Assembly (NCBI RefSeq): GCF_944324745.1
Contig: NZ_CALUXO010000053.1
Span: 1 to 53,225, forward strand
Source of the DNA: an uncultured Thomasclavelia sp.
GTDB lineage: Bacteria > Bacillota_I > Bacilli_A > Erysipelotrichales > Coprobacillaceae
Reading direction: 5' to 3'
Length of the DNA: 53,225 nucleotides
Translations under genes and position numbers: made by a program
In this document: positions 9,408-16,913 of the stretch, one piece after another
Layout of the letters: each line of letters opens with the position of its first letter
Numbering within the stretch: the first letter of the stretch is position 1
The notes under the pieces: model-generated
What the model saw: the letters and a program-made list of their open reading frames with translations, nothing else
What the model was told of the DNA's origin: nothing
Database searches by the model: none

Positions 9408-9416
9408 TTGACGAAT

Positions 9417-9452
9417 CGGACATTTATTATGAAAAAAAACGACATTTTTTAT
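9417..9452. promoter_or_regulatory. Tandem 22-bp-spaced repeats, candidate AraC operator
   Basis: CGGACATTTATTAT at 9417-9430 and ACGACATTTTTTAT at 9439-9452 match at 11 of 14 positions with a 22-bp period, two helical turns. They lie immediately upstream of the weak GH106 -35 and overlap the AraC gene's promoter region. Confidence 0.45.
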
Positions 9453-9467
9453 CTTCATGTCAAATAA

Positions 9468-9476
9468 TGCTATAAT
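9468..9476 (+). promoter_or_regulatory. Extended -10 of the AraC-family gene
   Basis: TGC followed by TATAAT at 9471-9476 with no good -35. It falls inside the longer possible frame, which supports the downstream start at 9499. Confidence 0.5.
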
Positions 9477-9498
9477 TAAGGTAACGGAGGCGAATATT

Positions 9499-10539
9499 AT
9501 GAGCAAATTATTTTTAGATACTTTAACCGATCAAGAAAAACAACATCCAACTTTTTCTAAGCATAATCCTAATTCTTATTTAAGCAATCAGCCAGTAAGC
9601 AACAATAATTTTGAATTACGAAAAATTTTAAAATACTTTGATTCTAGTAAGACTTATATGTCATTAAATGCATCAGAAGAATTTAATAATTCACTTTCTA
9701 TTGATATTAAATTGGAACAGCTAAATCAAATAGATAAAGATTTAAAGGTTACTTATCGAAAAAGCGTCTATCATAATCATGATTTCTTTGAAATAATCTA
9801 TGTCTATGCTGGTAAATGTATTACAATTATCAATGATCATAAAATCGAACTACCAGTTAATCACCTTTGTCTATTTGACTTACAAACCGTCCATCAATTA
9901 ATCATCCCTGATGACCAAACAAAAGTATTTAATATTTTAATTAGTCAGGAATTATTAACTCAAACTTTTTTACAATTATTAGATAATAATGATTTTGTTT
10001 CTAATTTCTTTATTAAATCAATTTATAATATCTCCAAACAAAATGAATTTCTAATTTTTGACTTAAACCAATATGACACCGCTTTATCTTATGTTAAACA
10101 AATCCTGGTCGAATTTTTTAGCCATAAGCCTTATTACAATAGTATGATTCAAATACTACTAGCAGCATTATTTCTATCATTAGCTAGACTATATCAATCA
10201 AAATTAGTCACTACAACAAAACAAGATCATAAAATTGATATCCAGCAATTATTGACTTATATCCAAGATCATTATCAAACTATCACTTTAAAACAGCTGG
10301 CTGAACATTTTGGCTATACAACTAGAACGATGATGCGTTTTCTTCAAAAGTATACTGGTCATACTTTTACAGAAATTCTTAAAGATTATCGCTTACAAAA
10401 TGCCTGCTACTATTTAAAAAATACTTCGACTCCAATTGATGAAATCGCTCAAATGACCGGTTATGGTGATCGCAGTTATTTTGATAAAGTATTTAAACAA
10501 ACATACCATCTTACACCAAAAGAATATCGTGATGCTTAA
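9499..10539 (+). CDS. AraC-family transcriptional regulator
   Basis: About 346 residues. A cupin-like sensing region carries YRKSVYHNHDFFEIIYVYAG and a following beta-rich stretch. The C-terminal 100 residues hold the AraC double helix-turn-helix: the first helix pair is near LKQLAEHFGYTTRTMMRFL and the second near IDEIAQMTGYGDRSYFDKVF. The signature ends with YHLTPKEYR. CGGAGG lies before the ATG at 9499; a longer frame from 9457 would run across its own -10 box. It is divergent from the wall-anchored glycosidase and is likely its sugar-responsive activator. The ligand is unknown. Confidence 0.9.
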   Translation: MSKLFLDTLTDQEKQHPTFSKHNPNSYLSNQPVSNNNFELRKILKYFDSSKTYMSLNASEEFNNSLSIDIKLEQLNQIDKDLKVTYRKSVYHNHDFFEIIYVYAGKCITIINDHKIELPVNHLCLFDLQTVHQLIIPDDQTKVFNILISQELLTQTFLQLLDNNDFVSNFFIKSIYNISKQNEFLIFDLNQYDTALSYVKQILVEFFSHKPYYNSMIQILLAALFLSLARLYQSKLVTTTKQDHKIDIQQLLTYIQDHYQTITLKQLAEHFGYTTRTMMRFLQKYTGHTFTEILKDYRLQNACYYLKNTSTPIDEIAQMTGYGDRSYFDKVFKQTYHLTPKEYRDA

Positions 10540-10618
10540 AAAGACTAATGGATATTGAAATGACTCCTTATTTAAGCCTCCTAGCTTATTTTTGTTCATT
10601 TCCCATCCACTAGTCTTT
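10540..10618. terminator. Long bidirectional terminator between araC-type gene and spoIIE
   Basis: The arm AAAGACTAATGGA...GAAATGA at 10540-10563 pairs with TCATTTC...TCCACTAGTCTTT at 10596-10618. An inner TAAGC/GCTTA stem sits in the apical part. T-rich flanks on both strands serve the convergent genes. Confidence 0.75.
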
Positions 10619-12819
10619 TATTCACTAGTATTTTCAATTATCTTAATAACCAGGATCGTTATATCATCAAGATTATTTTCATTTAACACTTGATCCATTA
10701 AGTATGTCGCAATTTCTTGCGGATGTTTACTTGCCAAGATATCTAAATGACTGCTTAGAATCTGTTCAAAACGACTACCAGTACCATCACTGGACATGAT
10801 GATTACATCGTTATTTTGTAGACGCATTTCATAACTGTGCATTTTTAATTTAGAGACGACCCCAACCGGTAATGATTTAGTGGCTATTTTTTCTAATTTA
10901 CCATCTCGTAAATGATAGCTGGGATTAGCACCATATTTAATCATCTTCATTTTAGCACTAGCTAAATTAATATTGCACAAATCTAAGGTCGTAAAGATAT
11001 CATTGCGGTTTTTTATTTTTAATAATGAGTTAACGGAATCAATCGTATCTTTTAAACTGATTCCATTTAAAATTAACTTTGATAAAACTTCCAATGTCAG
11101 CTTGCTTTCATCTGCGGCTAATTTTCCTTGGCCCATGCCATCGCTTAAAGCTAAATAATGTAGATTATTTTGATGAAAGACACTAAAAGAATCGCCACAA
11201 TGCATAGGATCTAGTGAATATTGCTGGATTCCATATTGTAATGAAAAGTTTTGCTGGTGTTTTAAAACTACTGAAGTATATCCCAGATAATGCATTGTAT
11301 CCTTGACGGAAACCACATCTAATGTTTCATTTAAATAGGTTTCAATAATTGGGATCAATTCATTGATAACACCATTTTTATCAATATCTAATAAACCAAT
11401 TTCTAATGTATAAGTATGCATAGAAATTTGATGACGATATAAATATGTAATATTGAAATGATAAGCTAATAAATGTTCTTTTAAACTATCGTCATTTAAT
11501 GGTGTTTGTGATAATGAAGCGCTAAAGTTATCAAAAACATCACTCAATAGTGAAAATTCATAAAATAAATCTTTTTTTAAATGCGAATTTTCCTGATTGA
11601 CTCTTTTTATCTTTTCATAACTTTCCCGATATTCATTTACAGCACTAATAAATTTATCAGGATTAATGCAATTTTGTTCAATATACTTCAAATCTTCTTT
11701 ACTATAACTACTTTTAAATCCTTTATTAATCAATTTACCTAAACGACTGACATTACCATCATGATAGAAACACAAATCACGACTTGGACAATGACTACAA
11801 ATATCTTCATAAACATATCCGACAAATTCACCAACATTAACGTCACGATTAGCTTCTTGAAAAATTGATGTCAATTGTTTAAATAAAGAGGCGAATGTAC
11901 TGGCTCGTTGAATTAGTTTATTACGACTAGTAACTTGCTTATATTCTTCACTTAATATGCCGGGCTTTAGCTTTAAAGTGGGAATAAACAAAAATAAAGC
12001 TGCACTTATTACAATGACAAATCCATGATAAAAATAGTCGTATGTAATAAAAAACGGCAAAATCAAATGGCTCAATAAATACTGTGATGTACAGATTAAT
12101 TTATTTTCTGGTTTATACATAAAGAAAATACTAAAAGGAAGGATTAATGATAATATCTCATCTTTAAGTAACGAATTAATAAACATCAAAACAATTGATA
12201 TATATAAGATCGTGGGCATCGTACTTTGAATACCTAGGTAGTAAACGCTAAGTAATAAGTAGAATCTTAATAATATCATGGTATAAACCTGATTGATTTC
12301 CATTAATGAAATAATCGCCAGCATGATTATCACTGATAAAATCATCATTCTCTTATTAGTATAAACTTCTATCGTATTATGGACAAAGAGAGGGATAACT
12401 TCCAGGTAAAGTAAACTATGTATAATAGTAAAGGATAATATAACCAATATTTCTACATATGAATATTGGTAAATGTATAGAAAAATCGAACTTACTAAAG
12501 TAATTATCAGGGCTAAATACTTACTTTTAATAAACTTTAAATACATCAATATTTGCATCAAAATGATACTAGTAAGGGAGACTATCAATAGCATGTAACC
12601 ATCATTATTTATATAAGTCACCAATATAATTGCCAGGGTATAAGTGATTATATAACGATAGCCACACGCAAATGATATTACTAGCATGGGCAGGACAAAA
12701 CAAATAGATGTGTCATAAATTTTTACTAAACCTAGAAGGAGGGTCAGCCCAAAGATTGATAGATACGCCATTTTACCTTTTTTGATTTTTGTTTTTGCTT
12801 TCGTTACTGTCAAATCCAT
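10618..12819 (-). CDS. spoIIE: Stage II sporulation protein E (PP2C phosphatase)
   Basis: About 733 residues. There is an N-terminal block of about ten membrane helices (residues 20-285), a central region with the Cys cluster CSHCPSRDLC, and a C-terminal PP2C phosphatase. Metal-binding motifs are LSDGMGQGKLAADES and MSSDGTGSR. SpoIIE dephosphorylates SpoIIAA-P in the forespore to release sigma-F and helps polar division. It is shorter than the 827-residue Bacillus protein. The ATG at 12819 follows GAGGTGA; the longer frame would start inside the promoter. It implies a spore-forming organism. Confidence 0.93.
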   Translation of the reverse strand: MDLTVTKAKTKIKKGKMAYLSIFGLTLLLGLVKIYDTSICFVLPMLVISFACGYRYIITYTLAIILVTYINNDGYMLLIVSLTSIILMQILMYLKFIKSKYLALIITLVSSIFLYIYQYSYVEILVILSFTIIHSLLYLEVIPLFVHNTIEVYTNKRMMILSVIIMLAIISLMEINQVYTMILLRFYLLLSVYYLGIQSTMPTILYISIVLMFINSLLKDEILSLILPFSIFFMYKPENKLICTSQYLLSHLILPFFITYDYFYHGFVIVISAALFLFIPTLKLKPGILSEEYKQVTSRNKLIQRASTFASLFKQLTSIFQEANRDVNVGEFVGYVYEDICSHCPSRDLCFYHDGNVSRLGKLINKGFKSSYSKEDLKYIEQNCINPDKFISAVNEYRESYEKIKRVNQENSHLKKDLFYEFSLLSDVFDNFSASLSQTPLNDDSLKEHLLAYHFNITYLYRHQISMHTYTLEIGLLDIDKNGVINELIPIIETYLNETLDVVSVKDTMHYLGYTSVVLKHQQNFSLQYGIQQYSLDPMHCGDSFSVFHQNNLHYLALSDGMGQGKLAADESKLTLEVLSKLILNGISLKDTIDSVNSLLKIKNRNDIFTTLDLCNINLASAKMKMIKYGANPSYHLRDGKLEKIATKSLPVGVVSKLKMHSYEMRLQNNDVIIMSSDGTGSRFEQILSSHLDILASKHPQEIATYLMDQVLNENNLDDITILVIKIIENTSE

Positions 12820-12840
12820 TTCATTCACCTCATAATCAAG

Positions 12841-12873
12841 ATTATAGAGAGTAGTAAATGAATATTTTGTCAC
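12841..12873 (-). promoter_or_regulatory. spoIIE promoter with 21-bp spacing and 0A-like box
   Basis: On the minus strand GTGACA (12873-12868) and a perfect TATAAT (12846-12841) are separated by 21 bases. The opposite strand at the -35 reads TTTGTCACA, matching 7 of 9 of a Spo0A box TTTGTCGAA. The Bacillus spoIIE promoter also has an over-long spacer and Spo0A sites. Confidence 0.55.
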
Positions 12874-12933
12874 ATTTTTTATTATGGATAAAAAATAACG
12901 ATATTATTTTAATTTTTACTATTTAAAAGTATC

Positions 12934-13884
12934 TTAATGGCTGGTAGATTGTAGATATCGTTGATACGCTTCATTCCAGCTTTGATAATTTTCATCATTT
13001 CGATGATCACCTAATTGAAAATTATTTTTTAAATAATCTCCTAAATAACTGGTGACTTTTTTAGCACCATAATGATTTAAATGATCTCCTTGATCACGGC
13101 TATCTTGATTCCAATCGATACCAGGTGAGGTTTGGGGTAAATTCAAATCTAAATAAGGAATTTGATGTTCATTGACAAATTGTGATATTCCATTATGGCG
13201 TGGATAATTCCAGTTAATAGTACTTGGCGTACTTAAAAGCATAAAAGTTACCCCGTTTTCTTGACAAAATTTCGCCATATCTAAAACATAGTTTTCATTT
13301 ATTTTATTAATTTTTTGAATTTGATCACTGTAAGTCATATAATTACTATCGTCGGCTTTAGCTACTACCGTACTATAAGAATATCCTTTATAATCATCTC
13401 TCCAAGTATATTCAACATCACCACCAAAATCAATTACCTTTAATGACTTCCAGCGATTATGATATTTAAAAATCGGTAATTTATTTTCAAATATGTTTGT
13501 TAAGGCGGTGGCTAAAGAAAAGTTACGATAAATAGCATCAGTCTCTAAGATCACCAGTTTGGGTTTTTGTTTTTCAAAAGCCTGAAGTAAAAAGTATTTA
13601 CTTTCAGTCAATAGTTGACCAGAAGTTCCACAAACATAGCTAGTAATTCCATGGTCATTCCATAACTGCATTGGTGTAATTGCCGAATAGGATTCACTAT
13701 CACCAATTACTAAAACATCAATACTATTTTCTTTTTCACCTAATATGCCATTAGCTGATAAATTATCCATTCCAAACACATCAAGATTATTTTTAGGAAT
13801 AACAATCAGTGAAGCTCCTAATAAAAATAATCCCAAACCAATAATAAATAATGTACTATACAAGATATTTTTCACTTGCTGCAT
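12934..13884 (-). CDS. DltD-like SGNH-fold membrane protein of the Dlt-like operon
   Basis: About 316 residues. One N-terminal membrane helix (about 7-30) anchors an extracytoplasmic SGNH domain. The nucleophile motif is VIGDSESYSAI with Ser63, and the partner motif DQGDHLNHYG lies near the C-terminus with the Asp-x-x-His-like pair. DltD proteins act with the MBOAT protein DltB in moving D-alanyl groups onto teichoic acid. GAGGTG precedes the ATG at 13884, 13 bases after the MBOAT gene. It is the last gene of the five-gene operon. The group it transfers is not known here. Confidence 0.8.
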   Translation of the reverse strand: MQQVKNILYSTLFIIGLGLFLLGASLIVIPKNNLDVFGMDNLSANGILGEKENSIDVLVIGDSESYSAITPMQLWNDHGITSYVCGTSGQLLTESKYFLLQAFEKQKPKLVILETDAIYRNFSLATALTNIFENKLPIFKYHNRWKSLKVIDFGGDVEYTWRDDYKGYSYSTVVAKADDSNYMTYSDQIQKINKINENYVLDMAKFCQENGVTFMLLSTPSTINWNYPRHNGISQFVNEHQIPYLDLNLPQTSPGIDWNQDSRDQGDHLNHYGAKKVTSYLGDYLKNNFQLGDHRNDENYQSWNEAYQRYLQSTSH

Positions 13885-13897
13885 AATTACACCTCGA

Positions 13898-15490
13898 TTA
13901 AAAATTTGCATAAATCGGATCAACTGGTATATATCCAGTTCCATAAGCCCCAAATACAATAATGAAAATAATTAATGCATAATATAGGCCCCATCTTATT
14001 ACAATATTTTGCTTAGCAACTGTCTGTCTGATCTTAATATTTTTTTCTTTAAGAATACTAATGATCAAAACAATGATCACAGCGATGGCCAGAATGAAAA
14101 AATCATATTTATCCATACCTAATTCATATATTTTTCCATTAGTAAATGATTGCAATGAAAAATCACTAAAAATTTTGATAAACATTCTTATACCAACTTT
14201 TAATCCTTCTGCTCTAAAAAATAATTCTCCGATAACTACTAGTATACTTGTTTTAATTATCCGAATAAGTTTATATCCAAAACTTGCTGGATTGATATGT
14301 AATTTGTTTTGAATCTTTTTAATTGTTGGCTCAATAAAATTAGCCGTTAAAATTAAAGCAAAGTGATATAATCCAAAAAAGATATAATTCCAACCGACTC
14401 CATGCCACAACCCATTACCTAACCAGACTGCCAGTAATGCAATCCCGCCAGCCAATACGGCACCATGATGATTACCAAACCGTTTTCGAAGTTTTGATGA
14501 TAAATTTTTTATCGGTTTACTCATTGAAAGGGGATAAAACAAATAATCCTTAAACCACAAACCTAAAGAAATATGCCAGCGCTGCCAAAATTCTGAAATA
14601 CTTTTAGAAAAAAATGGTTGCTTAAAATTTTCTGGCATTCTAACTCCAAAAATCTGGCCACTTCCAATGACGACATCCATTGTTCCAGAAAATTCCATAT
14701 ATAATTGGCAAGTATATAACAAAGCGCCAACAAAAATAATACCACCATCATAACTGCTATAATCTTGAAAAACATTACTAATAAATGCATTAAGACGATC
14801 AGCAATGACCATTTTTTTAAACAGCCCATAAAATATTCTCTGGATTCCAAAGGTTAGATTTTGATATGTAACAGGATTTCCTTGATATAAAGATTCTGTA
14901 ACTTCACTATATCGACAAATTGGCCCTTCCATTGTTAGTGGAAAAAAACTCATATACAAAGCTAATCGTCCTAGACTTTGATCAGCTTTTATTTTTTCAT
15001 AATAGACATCAAATAAATATGATATCGCTCTTAAAGTATAAAACGATATTCCAATTGGAATAATAAATGCTGGAACACTCAATGAAAAATCTAATTTAAA
15101 TATAGCTAGCAGGCTATTTAGATTCTTGATTAAAAAGCCACTATATTTTAAAACAACTAAAATACCTAAATTTAAAGTTACTGCCAAAGCCAAAATCTTT
15201 CTTTGTTTATTGCGATAACAAAGTTTAAGACTTTTGCGCTCACTTTTGGCAACCGTTTTTAATTCTTCATTCTGACGGTTTTGAACTAAAGTCAACCAAA
15301 TACCAAAATGATGAATACCAAAAGTAGCTAAGACTAAATAAATGACTAATTCTTTACTGATCAAATAGAAAAAACAATAACTACATAATAGTAATACCAG
15401 CCACCGATATTTCTTTTTTACCAAATTATAAACAATGACAACAAGTGGTAAAATGATTCCTAAATACTCAAAGGAACAATATGAACGCAT
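13898..15490 (-). CDS. MBOAT-family membrane acyltransferase (DltB/AlgI-like)
   Basis: About 530 residues with about a dozen hydrophobic segments. The MBOAT signature regions are present: FWQRWHISLGLWFKDYLF and GNGLWHGVGWNYIFFG, the latter holding the conserved catalytic His. DltB uses a carrier-protein thioester on the cytoplasmic side and passes the acyl group outward; AlgI acetylates alginate. The adjacent carrier protein favours the DltB-like mode. The start codon lies one base after the carrier stop, with AGAGG inside the carrier's last codons, so translation is coupled. The recipient polymer is unknown. Confidence 0.85.
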   Translation of the reverse strand: MRSYCSFEYLGIILPLVVIVYNLVKKKYRWLVLLLCSYCFFYLISKELVIYLVLATFGIHHFGIWLTLVQNRQNEELKTVAKSERKSLKLCYRNKQRKILALAVTLNLGILVVLKYSGFLIKNLNSLLAIFKLDFSLSVPAFIIPIGISFYTLRAISYLFDVYYEKIKADQSLGRLALYMSFFPLTMEGPICRYSEVTESLYQGNPVTYQNLTFGIQRIFYGLFKKMVIADRLNAFISNVFQDYSSYDGGIIFVGALLYTCQLYMEFSGTMDVVIGSGQIFGVRMPENFKQPFFSKSISEFWQRWHISLGLWFKDYLFYPLSMSKPIKNLSSKLRKRFGNHHGAVLAGGIALLAVWLGNGLWHGVGWNYIFFGLYHFALILTANFIEPTIKKIQNKLHINPASFGYKLIRIIKTSILVVIGELFFRAEGLKVGIRMFIKIFSDFSLQSFTNGKIYELGMDKYDFFILAIAVIIVLIISILKEKNIKIRQTVAKQNIVIRWGLYYALIIFIIVFGAYGTGYIPVDPIYANF

Positions 15491-15491
15491 C

Positions 15492-15722
15492 TTAATTATC
15501 CTCTTGTAAAGACATGATCATTGTATAGATAGCTTTTACTGAATTAAAATTAGCAGGAACGATAGCTACTGCCGGAACAGTAACATCAAATTCATCTTCA
15601 ATTTCAGCAACTAATGATAATATCGTTAGTGAATCTAAAATGTGATTATCAACTAATCTTTCATTATTTTCTAAATCTTCTCCTGGTAATAAGTCTTCTA
15701 AAATTTCTAATAATTTATCCAC
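15492..15722 (-). CDS. Acyl/peptidyl carrier protein (DltC-like)
   Basis: Seventy-six residues, the usual carrier size. The phosphopantetheine attachment site is NHILDSLTILSL with Ser31. An acidic helix AEIEDEFDVTVP follows, as in DltC and other carriers. It should be converted to holo form by a PPTase; an Sfp-type gene lies 5 kb away. The start is GTG, with AGGAGG eight bases upstream. It sits between the decarboxylase and MBOAT genes, so its thioester cargo is probably loaded by the adenylating ligase and used by the MBOAT protein. Confidence 0.88.
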   Translation of the reverse strand: MDKLLEILEDLLPGEDLENNERLVDNHILDSLTILSLVAEIEDEFDVTVPAVAIVPANFNSVKAIYTMIMSLQEDN

Positions 15723-15734
15723 CTTTATTTCCTC

Positions 15735-16913
15735 CTATTGAATTGCTCGATTTAATAAATCGGTTCTAACTGAATCACGAATACAAATAAAACTATTATC
15801 GGGATTAACGCGAATTATCATTGGTAAATCCCGGCTTAAAAATAACGAAATACCTTCCATCATACAATATGCACCAGTTTGCCTAAATACCAATAAATCT
15901 CCTATTTGTAAATTGGAAATAGGCAACTGTTTAACTAAAATGTCATTGACAGTACATAAAGCCCCACAAATATTCCAATTAATTTCATTTTGCTTATTTC
16001 TAGCTGGATAAATATCCATCAATGGATGTTTCATTGCCATTGATTGTCCATAATAAACTAAATGATTGATACCCCCATCAACAATGGCATAGTTTTGATT
16101 ATTATTAGTTTTTGTATCAACAACTTTTGTCAAATAATAGCCACAACTCGCTGCAATGCTGCGCCCTAATTCTAAAGTAATCGTGGCTGGATAATTAATT
16201 GTCTGCAATAACTTGGAAAATTCCACCAAATGATTGCTTTCATTAAAATTATCCTCTTTAAAATACGTTACTGGTAACCCGGGTCCAAATTCTAAATTAT
16301 GAATTTTAATTCCTGTTTGATCAGTAATTTCATTTAAAAATTCTTCAAGAAATTTCACTTCTTTAGTTAATTTTTTTAATGAATATTTTTGAGTTCCAGA
16401 AAAATATTGAATCCCAAAAACTTCAATATACGGATTTGATTTTGTTTCTTGCAATAATTGTAATACTTCTTCTTTATCTAATCCAAATTGATTACCACTA
16501 GTCAATCGGATCAACATTGGAGTTATTTGCTGATGCTTTTTAGCACATTGTTCTAATAAACTAAATTGATTTAACGATTCGACTGTATATGCTCGAACTG
16601 ATAAATGAGAACCAATTAACTCGTCAATCACTTCTGGTGTTTTATATACACCAGAAACAACTAATTGTTTTGGCGCAATCTGTTCTTTTTGGCAAATCCG
16701 AAGTTCCCCTGGTGAACAAACTTCAAAACAGGTAACTTGTGATTTTAAAGAGCTAATGATAAATGGATTAGCTTTCATGGCATAACAGATTTTGATTTTA
16801 TCAGTTAAAATTGTTGATAAAAGTTTTATTCTTTCATTTAAGCGATTGATGTCAAAAACATACATCGGGGTAGGATATTTTTCAACCAATTTTTTTACCA
16901 TTATCTCATTCAT
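15735..16913 (-). CDS. Fold-III PLP-dependent decarboxylase (DAP/ornithine decarboxylase family, BtrK-like context)
   Basis: About 392 residues in the Orn/DAP/Arg decarboxylase-2 family. The PLP lysine is Lys47 in CYAMKANP. Later motifs are IQYFSGTQK, the phosphate-binding FGPGLP, ELGRSIAA in the place of EPGR, the catalytic Cys/Asp region CGALCTVNDIL, and RQTGAYCM. These point to a working decarboxylase rather than an alanine racemase. The ATG at 16913 overlaps the ligase stop by eight bases. BtrK of butirosin synthesis, from the same family, decarboxylates a glutamyl group held on a carrier. A similar on-carrier reaction is my inference. Ordinary lysine biosynthesis (LysA) is the alternative but fits the operon poorly. 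Confidence 0.75.
   Translation of the reverse strand: MNEIMVKKLVEKYPTPMYVFDINRLNERIKLLSTILTDKIKICYAMKANPFIISSLKSQVTCFEVCSPGELRICQKEQIAPKQLVVSGVYKTPEVIDELIGSHLSVRAYTVESLNQFSLLEQCAKKHQQITPMLIRLTSGNQFGLDKEEVLQLLQETKSNPYIEVFGIQYFSGTQKYSLKKLTKEVKFLEEFLNEITDQTGIKIHNLEFGPGLPVTYFKEDNFNESNHLVEFSKLLQTINYPATITLELGRSIAASCGYYLTKVVDTKTNNNQNYAIVDGGINHLVYYGQSMAMKHPLMDIYPARNKQNEINWNICGALCTVNDILVKQLPISNLQIGDLLVFRQTGAYCMMEGISLFLSRDLPMIIRVNPDNSFICIRDSVRTDLLNRAIQ

Noticed and set aside
10618-12873. Longer SpoIIE start 18 codons upstream of 12819
   Set aside because: That start would place the promoter hexamers inside the coding region and has no ribosome site; the ATG at 12819 follows GAGGTGA.
13745-14312. Plus-strand frames at 13745-13975 and 14061-14312
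   Set aside because: They are antisense to the SGNH and MBOAT genes and show no independent coding or initiation signals.
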